From contig CAIQWT010000092.1 in NCBI GenBank assembly GCA_903875605.1, positions 26,496-90,495 of the forward strand: a stretch of DNA of 64,000 nt. Direction: 5' to 3'. Below are positions 36,621 to 46,667 of the stretch, piece by piece (positions within the stretch are counted from its first letter, which is position 1; each line of letters begins with the position of its first letter). The notes below the pieces were generated by a model. That model had not been told where the DNA came from and made no database searches. It worked only from the letters and a program-made list of their open reading frames with translations. The stretch comes from an uncultured Geobacteraceae bacterium (GTDB taxonomy: Bacteria; Desulfobacterota; Desulfuromonadia; Geobacterales; Pseudopelobacteraceae). The position numbers and the translations under genes are program-made.

Positions 36621-39272
36621 TCAATAGTGAATGTCGAGCATGGATTGCCCTTGCTGTTTCTGATACGCTGCCTGGCCTGATGGCAGATCAGCCTGAGCGG
36701 TTTGATAACCCCGAGGCGAGGCCCAAATCTGCTGCTGGTGCTGCTGCTTTACCAGTTCACGCCAGGCATTCTGGTTCTGCCCCTGCCCACCCGGTCCTTT
36801 TCCGCCGGTAGTAACTTCAAAAGATTCCATAGTTATGTTCTGGCGAGCCAGAGATTCCTTCAGTGAGTCAGTATGCTGTATTATTGCATCCCGCACCGTC
36901 CGGTTTTCGGTTACGATTTCAACCGAAAGCTTCTGCCCTTGAAGATTCAGGTTCATCTTCAGTTCACCGAGACTATCTGGTGAAAATGTCAACGTGATCT
37001 GCTGATTTCCCGGCTTTACATCATGCTGCACAAGTCGCTCTTTAACCTGTTGCATAACCTGTTCCGGAATATCCTGTCGCAATGTTTCATTTGATAATGA
37101 CTTCGTTGTTGCGGGTGTTTTCTGATGATCAGCTATCAATAGCCCACGCATATCCTGTGCCATCTGACGATCATCAAGTGAACCATCAGGATTACCCTGA
37201 TTGTTGTTGCCAAACGCAGCCTCAGAGTCCTGTGACGATTCGCTAGCAGACACCATGCCTGCCAGTGGAGCTGTCATTTCTTTGACAATATTCTGTTCAT
37301 GTACCGACTGAACTTTTTCAATTTGCTGCCCGGCATTAAACATTCTTTTGGCACCGGGTGTTTCCTGTACCAACGCTGAAATTCGATTATCTGCTGCAAC
37401 CGGTGCAGCTATTTCCCTAACGGCAATCGGCTGTGGTTGCGAGATTAGTATCTCTAATTCCGACTCCGGCGGCGTAACAACTGCCGTGATAACTGGATGA
37501 GCGGTAGGGCGTTCTGGTTGATACGTTTCAAATGTTGCTGGTTTTTTCTCACTTGACAATTCCAAGGTCGCGGCGCTGATTGTTTCCTGCTGAACTGCTT
37601 GATTCTCAGGTACCGATACCATTGTGATTGCTGCGGTAGGGACAGGAGTTCCTTGCAGAATGGCCCTAACCGGTTCCACGCTTACCTGCTGTGTCTGAAT
37701 TGACTCAGAAGATACCGCGAGGGTCGGCGGTGCTTTATAGTCTGCTCGAATAGCAACGTTCTGTTGCTTGTTGAGTTCCGGCATTCTGACGGTATGTTCC
37801 TGGAGTACAAGTGGGATTGCTGTAACTTCTGGAGTTGCTGTTTGTTCTACTGTGGATTTTGTTGACAGTGCAACTGTAGCCGTCGTCCGGACTGTTTCTG
37901 ATATAAGGCGTGCATCCCGGGGAGCAACAGTTTCTGCCACCGTTTTTACAACTAGCGGTGCTGGTGTTGTCTGAGGTGCTGCCTGTTTCATGACCGCGAC
38001 AGGTTGCTCCGACTGATTTTTAATTACTGGAACAGTTTGTTCTGTTGCTGTGGCCACATTCTGTAGCCTGTCAATTGGCAGTAATGACGGTTTGTTGACT
38101 TCTGACATTCTGTCGGAATGTTCCTGATGCACAACGGGTATTTCTAAGACTTCCGGAGTTGCTGATTTTGCTGCTGTGGACTCTGTTGCCAATGGCATTG
38201 CAACTGTTGTTACCGGTTGCATATAGGCTGCCGTCGCCCTTACTGTTTCTGACAAAGGACGTGCATCCTGAGGAGCAGCAGTTTCTGCCACCGTTTTTAC
38301 AACCAGTGGTACTGGTGTTGTCTGAGGTGCTGCCTGTTTCATGACCGCGACAGGTTGCTCCGACTGATTCTTAATTACTGGAACAGTGCTGACAACGGGT
38401 CGTACTGCTACTGTGGCCACATTCTGCAGCCTGTCAATGGGTAGTAATGACGGTTTGTTGACTTCTGACATTCTGTCGGAATGTTCCTGATGCACAACGG
38501 GAATTTCTAAGACTTCCGGAGTTGCTGATTTTGCTGCTGTGGACTCTGTTGCCAATGGCATAGCAACTGTTTTTACCGGTTGCATATAAGCCGCCGTCGC
38601 CCTTACTGTTTCTGACAAAGGACGTGCATCCTGAGGAGCAGCAGTTTCTGCCACCGTTTTTTCAACCAGTTGTGCTGGTGTTGTCTGAGGTGCAGCCTGT
38701 TTCATGTCAGCAACAGGTCGTTCTGTTGCTGTGGCCACATTCTGTAGCCTTTCTACTAGCGGTTGCAATGGTTTGCCGGCTTCCAATATTCTATTGGAAT
38801 GTTCCGACGGCACTTCTGCAGGTTTAACAACTTCCGGCATTCTGCCGGGCTGTGAATACGCCGCCATGACCATCTGTGATGTGACATCAGAATGTTCACT
38901 GTTTAGCGGTGCTGCATCCGGAGAAACAGCAACTTCCTTCTGTTCCTCCGGCTTTGGCTGAGCCGCCTTTGGTTGTTGACCGGCTTGTAATAAACCGTGA
39001 AGCAGTGCCTGCTGATCAGCTTCTGAATGTTCAATGCCGGCAGTGACATCAGAAGTATTGATAACAATGTCGACTTGGAGCTGCTCTGCCTGTTTGTAAT
39101 CCGGGGAGCTCTTCTCTTTTATCAAGAGTTGAAACCCACTCAGCAATCCGGCGAAATCTCCATCGTTTTGCTGTTCTCCTTCCATAGACATGGTCACAGC
39201 TAAAGACGGCTCTTGAGTGACCAATGCCATTACTGTCGGCACTGATGTTATATTTATTTGTCCGTTATTCAT
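36621..39272 (-). CDS. fliK: flagellar hook-length control protein FliK
   Basis: C-term LTFSPDSLGELKMNLNLQGQKLSVEIVTENRTVRDAIIQHTDSLKESLARQNI; long Pro/Thr/Gln/Ala-rich N-terminal region. Confidence 0.9.
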   Translation of the reverse strand: MNNGQINITSVPTVMALVTQEPSLAVTMSMEGEQQNDGDFAGLLSGFQLLIKEKSSPDYKQAEQLQVDIVINTSDVTAGIEHSEADQQALLHGLLQAGQQPKAAQPKPEEQKEVAVSPDAAPLNSEHSDVTSQMVMAAYSQPGRMPEVVKPAEVPSEHSNRILEAGKPLQPLVERLQNVATATERPVADMKQAAPQTTPAQLVEKTVAETAAPQDARPLSETVRATAAYMQPVKTVAMPLATESTAAKSATPEVLEIPVVHQEHSDRMSEVNKPSLLPIDRLQNVATVAVRPVVSTVPVIKNQSEQPVAVMKQAAPQTTPVPLVVKTVAETAAPQDARPLSETVRATAAYMQPVTTVAMPLATESTAAKSATPEVLEIPVVHQEHSDRMSEVNKPSLLPIDRLQNVATATEQTVPVIKNQSEQPVAVMKQAAPQTTPAPLVVKTVAETVAPRDARLISETVRTTATVALSTKSTVEQTATPEVTAIPLVLQEHTVRMPELNKQQNVAIRADYKAPPTLAVSSESIQTQQVSVEPVRAILQGTPVPTAAITMVSVPENQAVQQETISAATLELSSEKKPATFETYQPERPTAHPVITAVVTPPESELEILISQPQPIAVREIAAPVAADNRISALVQETPGAKRMFNAGQQIEKVQSVHEQNIVKEMTAPLAGMVSASESSQDSEAAFGNNNQGNPDGSLDDRQMAQDMRGLLIADHQKTPATTKSLSNETLRQDIPEQVMQQVKERLVQHDVKPGNQQITLTFSPDSLGELKMNLNLQGQKLSVEIVTENRTVRDAIIQHTDSLKESLARQNITMESFEVTTGGKGPGGQGQNQNAWRELVKQQHQQQIWASPRGYQTAQADLPSGQAAYQKQQGQSMLDIHY
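37780..38780 (-). repeat. tandem intragenic duplication in fliK (351/363-bp period)
   Basis: GCCTGTTTCATG...landmark recurs at 37981, 38332 and 38695; protein unit PVIKNQSEQPVAVMKQAAPQTTP...HQEHSDRMSEVNKPSLLPIDRLQNVAT repeated. Confidence 0.85.
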
Positions 39273-39340
39273 TATTTTTCACCTCCTTTCTGTCTGAATT
39301 TTTTATGGTGTGGACAATGCTGCTATCCATAAAATGTGAG

Positions 39341-39922
39341 TTATTTTTCCTGAAGGTTATCAGACACCCACTTGATGACACGCGGCTGACTGATAAAAGG
39401 AGCCAGTTTTGCAACTGTCTTGGTATCCATTCTGCTTAAAAGTGACAGGGCGAGATCTTCTTTCAAGGTATCAATCATTTTACCAGCCTGCTCGCTGCGC
39501 ATCGTTTTAAACAGTTTGACCATCTTCAGTATTTTCTCGTCCTGCTTTTTCTTCTGGGCTTCAGTCTGTGCTTTAAGGGTGTCGTCAAGACGCTTTTTGC
39601 TATCTTCCAGTGCTTTCACCTGAGCTTCGAGCTTTGCACTTAATTTTTTTAGTTCTTGCTCCTTAGCAGCCAGAGCTCCCTCTTTTTCCGTTAACTGCTG
39701 ACGACGGGCATCTTGGAGTGCTTTCTCTTCGCGCGCTGCGCGGGTGGCATTTATAGGTTGCTGGCTCGCTGATGGATTTTCTTTGGCCGGTTCTGCCGGG
39801 ACTTTGGTCGCCACATCATTCGGAGCAGCAGCGTTTGCTATCACATCAGGTAGCGCATGCTGCATCAGCAAGGTTGCGCACCCCAATAGAAATGATACTA
39901 TTATGATTTTCTTCTTGATCAC
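39341..39922 (-). CDS. MotE-like flagellar protein (MgtE N-terminal-like domain)
   Basis: N-term TM, coiled coil, KILKMVKLFKTMRSEQAGKMIDTLKEDLALSLLSRMDTKTVAKL; between fliJ and fliK. Confidence 0.75.
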   Translation of the reverse strand: MIKKKIIIVSFLLGCATLLMQHALPDVIANAAAPNDVATKVPAEPAKENPSASQQPINATRAAREEKALQDARRQQLTEKEGALAAKEQELKKLSAKLEAQVKALEDSKKRLDDTLKAQTEAQKKKQDEKILKMVKLFKTMRSEQAGKMIDTLKEDLALSLLSRMDTKTVAKLAPFISQPRVIKWVSDNLQEK

Positions 39923-39928
39923 GACGGT

Positions 39929-40363
39929 TTAGCCTTTTTTCTGTATAGAAATTTCGTCCAGAAAATTCCTTTCTTTTGTTGCCATCTCCTGCTTGAATTC
40001 CGCTGCTTTTTTCTCTTTCAACGATTCAAGCACTTTTTTTCCCCTACTTGCTTCCATTAAATCAGAACGTTTTTCGTTCATAATTTGGTCGAGGCACTCG
40101 ACTCGACCCTTATGTTGCTTAATCTCATCTTTCTTTCTCGCAAAAAAATCTGAATACATCCGAAGATCATCAATACAACCAATTTCCTGCTGGCAGCGCT
40201 GAAACTCCAGCGTCAAATGTCCGAGTAGTAGTTCTTCACGGTCCAGCTCAATATTGGCCTGTTCAAGTCCCTGCTTTGCTGTTGCAAATTCCTGTTTACG
40301 GAGCTTTTCCATCTCACGACGATAGACCAGCACCTGTTCCAGTTCAAATACTTTGCCAGCCAT
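39929..40363 (-). CDS. fliJ: flagellar export chaperone FliJ
   Basis: FELEQVLVYRREMEKLRKQEFA coiled-coil; next to fliI. Confidence 0.88.
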   Translation of the reverse strand: MAGKVFELEQVLVYRREMEKLRKQEFATAKQGLEQANIELDREELLLGHLTLEFQRCQQEIGCIDDLRMYSDFFARKKDEIKQHKGRVECLDQIMNEKRSDLMEASRGKKVLESLKEKKAAEFKQEMATKERNFLDEISIQKKG

Positions 40364-40392
40364 CGCCCTTTACCCCCGAATGACAAATTAAA

Positions 40393-41712
40393 TCAGGAAG
40401 CAAACATAGACTTCAGATCCTGTACCGCTTCTTCCAGCATGATCGGGTCATGTACAGACTGCTTCATAAACGCCTGCATTTCATCAATGTGTGACACAGC
40501 ATAATCTATACCAGGATTGCTACCTGCTTTGTAGGCACCGATATTTATCAAATCCTCGGATTGGCGGTAGGTTGCCAGCACTTCCTTGTACTTTGAAGCA
40601 ACTGCCAAATGATCCTTAGAAGCAACATCTGTCATGACACGGCTTGCACTAGCCAGCACATCGATCGGCGGATAGATGGCGCGGGCCGCCAGATCACGGG
40701 ACAAGACAATATGCCCGTCAAGGATACTTCGCATGGCATCCGAGATCGGCTCATTAAAATCATCCCCCTCAACCAATACCGTATAGAGAGCGGTGATGCT
40801 TCCTTCAGGGAAATTTCCCGTTCGCTCAAGAAGCTTAGGTAACGCAGCAAAAACGGAAGGGGTATATCCCTTGGTAGTGGGCGGTTCGCCAATAGCAAGG
40901 CCGACCTCACGCATTGCCATGGCAAAACGTGTAGCCGAATCCATCATTAGCAGAACTTTTTTTCCCTGATTTTTAAAATATTCCGCAATTGTTGTCGCAA
41001 TATAGGCACCGCGCATTCTCACCAGAGGTGGCTGATCTGACGTAGCAACCACAACTATCGATTTTTTGAGCCCCTGCTCCTGGAGATCTTTTTCTATAAA
41101 TTCGCGGAGTTCACGGCCTCGCTCACCAATCAGGGCGATAACATTTACATCCGCTTCCGTATAACGGGCAATCATACCCAGCAATGTTGATTTGCCTACA
41201 CCTGAACCTGCCATTATACCGACGCGCTGCCCTTGACCGCAGGTCAACAGGCCATTGATGCTGCGGATTCCCAGATCAAGCGGTTTCCGGATCGGCGGAC
41301 GCGACATCGGATTTACCGGCAACGCATAGATAGGATATTCTTCCTCAATATTGATAGGCCCTTTATCGTCTATCGGATTGCCAAGCCCATCGATTACCCG
41401 CCCCAGCATGAGAGGCCCAACGCCCATGGTAGCATTGTCGCGGCGGACAGAAATCAGGCTGTCGAGACCAACCCCGCGCAGCTCCCCGAGTGGCATCAGT
41501 AAAGTCTTGTTGTTGCGAAAGCCTACCACCTCGGCCGGGATTGGATCGCCAACAAGAGGCTTGATTTCGCAAATGGCACCGACCGAGGTATCAGGGCAAT
41601 AACCTTCTATAACCAGGCCGACTACCTGGGTAACCTTGCCATGCAGCCTGATCGGCTTTGTGGATGCGACCGCCGAGCGGTATTTATCAAGATTGAGTTT
41701 TTGTTCAGACAT
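40393..41712 (-). CDS. fliI: flagellum-specific ATPase FliI
   Basis: Walker A MAGSGVGKSTLLGMIAR; LLMMDSATRFAMAMREVGLAIGEPPTTKGYTPSVFA. Confidence 0.97.
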   Translation of the reverse strand: MSEQKLNLDKYRSAVASTKPIRLHGKVTQVVGLVIEGYCPDTSVGAICEIKPLVGDPIPAEVVGFRNNKTLLMPLGELRGVGLDSLISVRRDNATMGVGPLMLGRVIDGLGNPIDDKGPINIEEEYPIYALPVNPMSRPPIRKPLDLGIRSINGLLTCGQGQRVGIMAGSGVGKSTLLGMIARYTEADVNVIALIGERGRELREFIEKDLQEQGLKKSIVVVATSDQPPLVRMRGAYIATTIAEYFKNQGKKVLLMMDSATRFAMAMREVGLAIGEPPTTKGYTPSVFAALPKLLERTGNFPEGSITALYTVLVEGDDFNEPISDAMRSILDGHIVLSRDLAARAIYPPIDVLASASRVMTDVASKDHLAVASKYKEVLATYRQSEDLINIGAYKAGSNPGIDYAVSHIDEMQAFMKQSVHDPIMLEEAVQDLKSMFAS

Positions 41713-41727
41713 TGCGCGGAACCCCGG

Positions 41728-42459
41728 TCACGTTTCTTCAACGGCTGAAACTGTGCGATGCTCAATGAGGCTGCGATATATTTGATCCATCTGACCATCA
41801 AGTGAAGCATCAACTGTTCCCATAGTCGTCTCAACCAGGCAGAAACCGGAAGCAACTGACGGATCAGGCTTAAGCAGCAACCGATCGTTGAGCAGTTCGT
41901 TATGAAGCAAATCATCACGTTCAGTAGTCGCCAACAGATAATCGTCGGGATTAATAAGAACTGTTATTTCTTCTCGTGCCGAAAGGCCGGAGAGAGCGTT
42001 TTGTACGACTGCCGTTAGAATCGATCGATCCTGAGAAATTTCATGGATGATCACCCTGCGGGCTACTAGCATAACAAGATTGATTATTTCGTCTTCTGAT
42101 TCCCGGAATATTTTATCTCTCAGGTTGTGTATTGTTTCGCTTGAGGCTCGCAGAGCCCTAAAAACATTTATGAGGCCACGTTCAGCAAGATCTTTTCCTT
42201 CTTTCAGGCCGCTGTTAAAAGAATCGCTTATTTTCAAGTCAAGGTCGCTCTCACTAATTTCAATAAGTGGCGGACCATTATCCCGAGCTGTATCCGGTAG
42301 ATCAAAATTTTGCAGCAGCCCCATCGGCACAAAACCTTCCGCACCATTCAGTTCGAGACTTGTAATTCCTGCCTGTCCAATGCTTCTGAAATTGAATTCA
42401 GAAACTGCGGAACTCTCATGATCTGCCATCTTTATAATTTTAGACGAGGACATCGTCAC
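41728..42459 (-). CDS. fliH: flagellar assembly protein FliH
   Basis: C-term VLINPDDYLLATTERDDLL...LLLKPDPSVASGFCLVETTMGTVDASLDGQMDQIYRSLIE. Confidence 0.88.
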   Translation of the reverse strand: MTMSSSKIIKMADHESSAVSEFNFRSIGQAGITSLELNGAEGFVPMGLLQNFDLPDTARDNGPPLIEISESDLDLKISDSFNSGLKEGKDLAERGLINVFRALRASSETIHNLRDKIFRESEDEIINLVMLVARRVIIHEISQDRSILTAVVQNALSGLSAREEITVLINPDDYLLATTERDDLLHNELLNDRLLLKPDPSVASGFCLVETTMGTVDASLDGQMDQIYRSLIEHRTVSAVEET

Positions 42460-43432
42460 TTCCCCTGCCAGCCAGAACTATCTTGCCTTCCTCCTCCATT
42501 TTACGCACGATTTTGATAATTTCTCCCTGTGCTTTTTCTACGTCAGAAAGCCGTACGGGTCCCATAACCTCCAAATCTTCCTTGATCATATCTGCGGCTC
42601 GACTGGAGATATTTTTGAATATTTTATCCTTTACTTCGTCTGGAGATGTTTTCATGGCTAGTGTCAACGTGTCATTTGAAACTTCGCGCATGACGGACTG
42701 AATACTGCGGTCATCCAGGGCAAAAACATCTTCAAAAGTAAAAAGGTGTTTACGTATAATTTCTGACAACGGTGGGCTTAGAACATCAAGTTTGTCGAGG
42801 ATCTGTTTTTCTTTGCTGCGATCAAAGTGGTTAAACATATCAACTACTTTGTCAACACCGCCAACCTTATACCGCTGCGTACCGCCCATAGATTGAAGCT
42901 CACGCTTCATAACATCATCTATTTCCTTGAGTATTTCGGGAGATACCTGCTCTACATCGGCTATTCGCAATACAACTTCAGCCTGTAACTCTTGTGGCAA
43001 CAGACTGATGATCTCGCTGGTTTGCTTTGACTTGAGTTTGGCCAGAATAACTGCAATTGTCTGGGGATGTTCCTGGGACAGGAAGTTGGCAATACTTTTC
43101 GAATCCATATTTGCGAGGATATCAACCAGATCGCCATAACTCGAGGCCTGCAGCTCATCCATCAGGATCTGGGCTTTTTCAGCTCCGAGAGCTCTCTCGA
43201 GAATTTTTAATACGAATTCATCTCCCTGAGAAAAAAGTCCGGCTTCAGGGTCAATTACAGTAGTAAAATCAGAAACAACATTCATAATAGTCTCACGCGA
43301 AACATGTCCGAGTGTTCCCATACTTTTACTGATTTTCTTTATCTCAGAATCATCCATATGCTCATAAACCTTTGAAGTAACATCGTTACCAAGGTAGAGA
43401 AGCAGGATTGCGGCTTTTTCTGAACCAGTCAT
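42440..43432 (-). CDS. fliG: flagellar motor switch protein FliG
   Basis: MTGSEKAAILLLYLGNDVTSKVYEHM; EHPQTIAVILAKLKSKQTSEIISLLP; FTFEDVFALDDRSIQSVMREV. Confidence 0.97.
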   Translation of the reverse strand: MTGSEKAAILLLYLGNDVTSKVYEHMDDSEIKKISKSMGTLGHVSRETIMNVVSDFTTVIDPEAGLFSQGDEFVLKILERALGAEKAQILMDELQASSYGDLVDILANMDSKSIANFLSQEHPQTIAVILAKLKSKQTSEIISLLPQELQAEVVLRIADVEQVSPEILKEIDDVMKRELQSMGGTQRYKVGGVDKVVDMFNHFDRSKEKQILDKLDVLSPPLSEIIRKHLFTFEDVFALDDRSIQSVMREVSNDTLTLAMKTSPDEVKDKIFKNISSRAADMIKEDLEVMGPVRLSDVEKAQGEIIKIVRKMEEEGKIVLAGRGSDDVLV

Positions 43433-43458
43433 GTCATCCCTTTAATAGCAATTTGGAG

Positions 43459-45039
43459 TTATTTATCCTCAGAGACCCAGTTTTGCAATATCTGGGCAAC
43501 CTGGTATGGATCTTTTTTAGCCTGCTCAATCAAGCCCTGATGCTCGGCCATTTGTGAATTAATCAGCGCTCGCTCGGCTGTTGACAGCTGTTCTCCTCCT
43601 GTGCCTATTGCTTCAAAACTCTCAAGTGCCGGACGTTTTACTATTCTCAGAGAGGCCAGAAGTGGCCGGATTACAAACATAATCAGTACGAGGAAACCGA
43701 CCCCTATCATCAGGTTCTTGGCAAGTGAAATAAAAAACGGGTTTGTCCACCAAGTGGCAACTTCATTGCTTCCAGCCTCTCCGGTGTCCTGAAACGGGAT
43801 GTTTTGAAGACTTATCTGATCACCGCGTTCAGAGTTGAAACCAACAGCGCTTTTTACAAGTGTTTCAATTTTCTGCAGTTCATCAGGCGTTCGCGGCGCG
43901 TATTTAGCTTTGGCTACCTGTCCTTCCTTTACGGCCGCCGGAGCCTCATACTTACCATCGACCAGAACAGCAACCGATATTTTGCTCAGGGCACCTACAG
44001 GCTCAATTATCTTCGCAGTTGAACGGCTCACTTCATAATTAAGTGTTTCATCGTTTTTAGAACCACCGCCTGAGGTGGCGCTACCGCCGCCTGTTGTTCG
44101 TCCAAGGTTGGTCTGTACTCCAGGAACTCCGGAACCGCTGGTAGTTGAAGAACCTTTTTCTTCAGTCCTCTGTTCACTGCGAACTGCGCTTGATTCCGGA
44201 TCGAACTTTTCTTCCACTCGCTCAACCTGTTTGAAATCGAATGATGCGGTAACACGAGCTACTGACTTGCCACCTCCAACTATCGGATCAAGTAGTGACT
44301 GAATTCGCTCTTCAACATTTTTTTCATACGAGCGCTGAGTCTCCTGCATTGCCGAAGTCATACGGGATGTCGGGTCGCTACTCCCACCCTTACTGAGAAT
44401 CTTGCCACGGCTATCAAGTACCGTGACATGTTCCGGATCCATACCTTCGATCGAAGAAGACACCAGATGCACAACGCCCTGAACCTCGGTCTCCTTAAGA
44501 GCCCGGTTTGATTTCATCTTAAGCACGATAGATGCAGTTGCAGGTCTTTCATTATCCTTAAAAAGTGATTTTTCCGGAATAACAAGGTGTACCCGCGCCT
44601 GCTCTACTCCGGTTAACTGGGCAATTGTTCTAGATAATTCGCCCTGAAGCGCACGTTGATAATTGAGTTTCTGAACAAACTCCGTCATGCCGAAATTTTT
44701 TCGATCAAATATTTCAAACCCGACGCCACCTCCCTGAGGAATGCCTTCTGAAGCCAATGTCAGACGAAGTTCGTAAACTTTTTCAGACGGTACAAGTATC
44801 CCCTTACCGTCAGATGTTATTTGATAGGGTGTTTTGGCGTCCTTCAGTTTTTTCACAATTTCCCCGGCATCCTCAGATGTCAGGTTGGTGAAAAGAGGGC
44901 GATAGTCCGTACGGTTTGAGACAAAGATCAGAATGGCAAACGCGATAGCGGACAGGAAAACCGACGCGGCTATAACCATCTGTTTACCCGGAGAAAGCGC
45001 TAAAAAGGGCTCTATTAGTCTACGAATACCTTCAGGCAT
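43459..45039 (-). CDS. fliF: flagellar MS-ring protein FliF
   Basis: YRPLFTNLTSEDAGEIVKKLKDAKTPYQITSDGKGILVPSEKVYELRLTLASEGIPQGGGVGFEIFD. Confidence 0.97.
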   Translation of the reverse strand: MPEGIRRLIEPFLALSPGKQMVIAASVFLSAIAFAILIFVSNRTDYRPLFTNLTSEDAGEIVKKLKDAKTPYQITSDGKGILVPSEKVYELRLTLASEGIPQGGGVGFEIFDRKNFGMTEFVQKLNYQRALQGELSRTIAQLTGVEQARVHLVIPEKSLFKDNERPATASIVLKMKSNRALKETEVQGVVHLVSSSIEGMDPEHVTVLDSRGKILSKGGSSDPTSRMTSAMQETQRSYEKNVEERIQSLLDPIVGGGKSVARVTASFDFKQVERVEEKFDPESSAVRSEQRTEEKGSSTTSGSGVPGVQTNLGRTTGGGSATSGGGSKNDETLNYEVSRSTAKIIEPVGALSKISVAVLVDGKYEAPAAVKEGQVAKAKYAPRTPDELQKIETLVKSAVGFNSERGDQISLQNIPFQDTGEAGSNEVATWWTNPFFISLAKNLMIGVGFLVLIMFVIRPLLASLRIVKRPALESFEAIGTGGEQLSTAERALINSQMAEHQGLIEQAKKDPYQVAQILQNWVSEDK

Positions 45040-45100
45040 TGGTTAGCTCTTATTTCCTTTCGAAGTGATTTTGTTTAATTGAATTGAGGCCGGGGCGATG

Positions 45101-45403
45101 TTATACCTGCATCCTCATTACTTCCTGGTAGGCTTCAAGCGCCTTGTTGCGAACCTGCGACATGAACTGAAACGATATACTCGATTTTTCAACTGCAATC
45201 ATGACTTCGTGGAGGTTTTTATTTTCTCCGCTGGCGAGCCCCTGAATTGCCTTGTCTGACTGTACTTGTATGTCATTAACTTTAGATACAAGCTCACTAA
45301 AAAACTTGCCGGCACCTTCAGTGGTAGATGATGAACTTACTTTGCTTAATTCCGGAAAGGCTTTCGACATTCCTATTCCGCTCTCAATTCCTTTAATTAT
45401 CAT
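45101..45403 (-). CDS. fliE: flagellar hook-basal body complex protein FliE
   Basis: [42 protein letters not shown]. Confidence 0.95.
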   Translation of the reverse strand: MIIKGIESGIGMSKAFPELSKVSSSSTTEGAGKFFSELVSKVNDIQVQSDKAIQGLASGENKNLHEVMIAVEKSSISFQFMSQVRNKALEAYQEVMRMQV

Positions 45404-45470
45404 GGCTATACCCTCGTGAGTTCTGATTCAAATCAATTAAATAGTTTTGCGGAGGCCGCTGTTACTTCGA

Positions 45471-45908
45471 CTACCTGCCAATTTCCAGCGTTTTCATTGC
45501 CATGCTTTTGGCCGCCTGAACTGCTGTAACATTAGCCTCATAAGCCCTGGTTGCTCCAATCATATCTGCCATTTCTTCAACTACATTGACGTTCGGCATA
45601 GCGACATAACCTTGCTGATTGGCATCAGGATGACTGGGATCGTACTGTAGTCTAGGAGGATTGCGATCTTCAACTATTTCTGATACATCAACTTTTCTTA
45701 CCTGTTGGGATGTCGCACCATCGAGAGCCCGATTGAATCCACTGGCGAAAGGAGTCGCTGTAAAAACAGCATCTTTCCGTTTGTACGGCCCACCTTCGGG
45801 AGTTCGCGACGTATTGGCGTTGGCAAGATTGCTGGAAATTAGGTTCATACGAGTCCGCTCGGCTGAAAGAGCAGAGGAACTGACATTCATTGCGCTAAAA
45901 AAATCCAT
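45471..45908 (-). CDS. flgC: flagellar basal-body rod protein FlgC
   Basis: NVSSSALSAERTRMNLISSNLANANTSRTPEGGPYKRKDAVF; C-term MIGATRAYEANVTAVQAAKSMAMKTLEIGR. Confidence 0.96.
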   Translation of the reverse strand: MDFFSAMNVSSSALSAERTRMNLISSNLANANTSRTPEGGPYKRKDAVFTATPFASGFNRALDGATSQQVRKVDVSEIVEDRNPPRLQYDPSHPDANQQGYVAMPNVNVVEEMADMIGATRAYEANVTAVQAAKSMAMKTLEIGR

Positions 45909-46336
45909 TATAACGCTCCTTTAATTGCTGATCGTAAACCGTCGAACTTTTTGTTCAGCAACTGAACTGACGCATTAAACAGGACCTGATTTTCTGCCAT
46001 TTTACCCATCTCATTTTCTAATTCTACCGCGTTACCATCTTTACCTGGTGTGCTGGCCGGTGTTTCCAAAATTTTGCCTGAGACCGATTGAATACCTGCT
46101 CCGGTTCCGCGTACGGCAATATGCCTTGAGTGCGGAACAGACAAAGAACGCTGTCCACCTGAGCGACTCTTCAAGGCGCTCTGCAACTCTTCGTCAAAAG
46201 CTAATGTTTTGGGGATAAAATTGGGAGTTTCTGCATTTGCTATGTTGGAAGCGATCAGATTCTGATTTTTGGACCTCAGGTCAACACTTTTACCCAATAG
46301 GTCTATGGTATTACTGAAAATGCCATCGATTCGCAT
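45908..46336 (-). CDS. flgB: flagellar basal-body rod protein FlgB
   Basis: MRIDGIFSNTIDLLGKSVDLRSKNQNLIASNIANAETPNF. Alternative GTG start at 46384 has an AGGAGG 5 nt upstream. Confidence 0.93.
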   Translation of the reverse strand: MRIDGIFSNTIDLLGKSVDLRSKNQNLIASNIANAETPNFIPKTLAFDEELQSALKSRSGGQRSLSVPHSRHIAVRGTGAGIQSVSGKILETPASTPGKDGNAVELENEMGKMAENQVLFNASVQLLNKKFDGLRSAIKGAL

Positions 46337-46667
46337 ATCTGATTCCCCCTCAAAGCAGTTTTGCAATAACCGCACCAAGAGCACTAAAACCTCCTAAACA
46401 CGCGATTCCTAGAGAGAGGGTAAAATTTATGAAAAAAAAACTCTTCATATATGACCGCATATCACCGATAAGCGTAATCCTGGTTGGGCTATAACACTCA
46501 GTTTTATCGACAGCCCTCTGATATGACAACTTTTGCCTTTTTAAATTTTCAGTTTAAATCTGCACTGTAAAAGGGAAAAGTGAAAATACGGATATGATGG
46601 ATAGTGAAACAACAGTAGTTGCGCCATTCTTTTGACTTGGTCATATTATTGACTTTGCGCGCTTGTC

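Noticed and set aside
37768-38961. Plus-strand ORFs antisense to fliK
   Set aside because: Low-complexity shadow ORFs of the duplicated FliK region.
46385-46667. c-di-GMP (GEMM) riboswitch upstream of flgB
   Set aside because: Looked for the conserved GEMM core words and did not find them on either strand.
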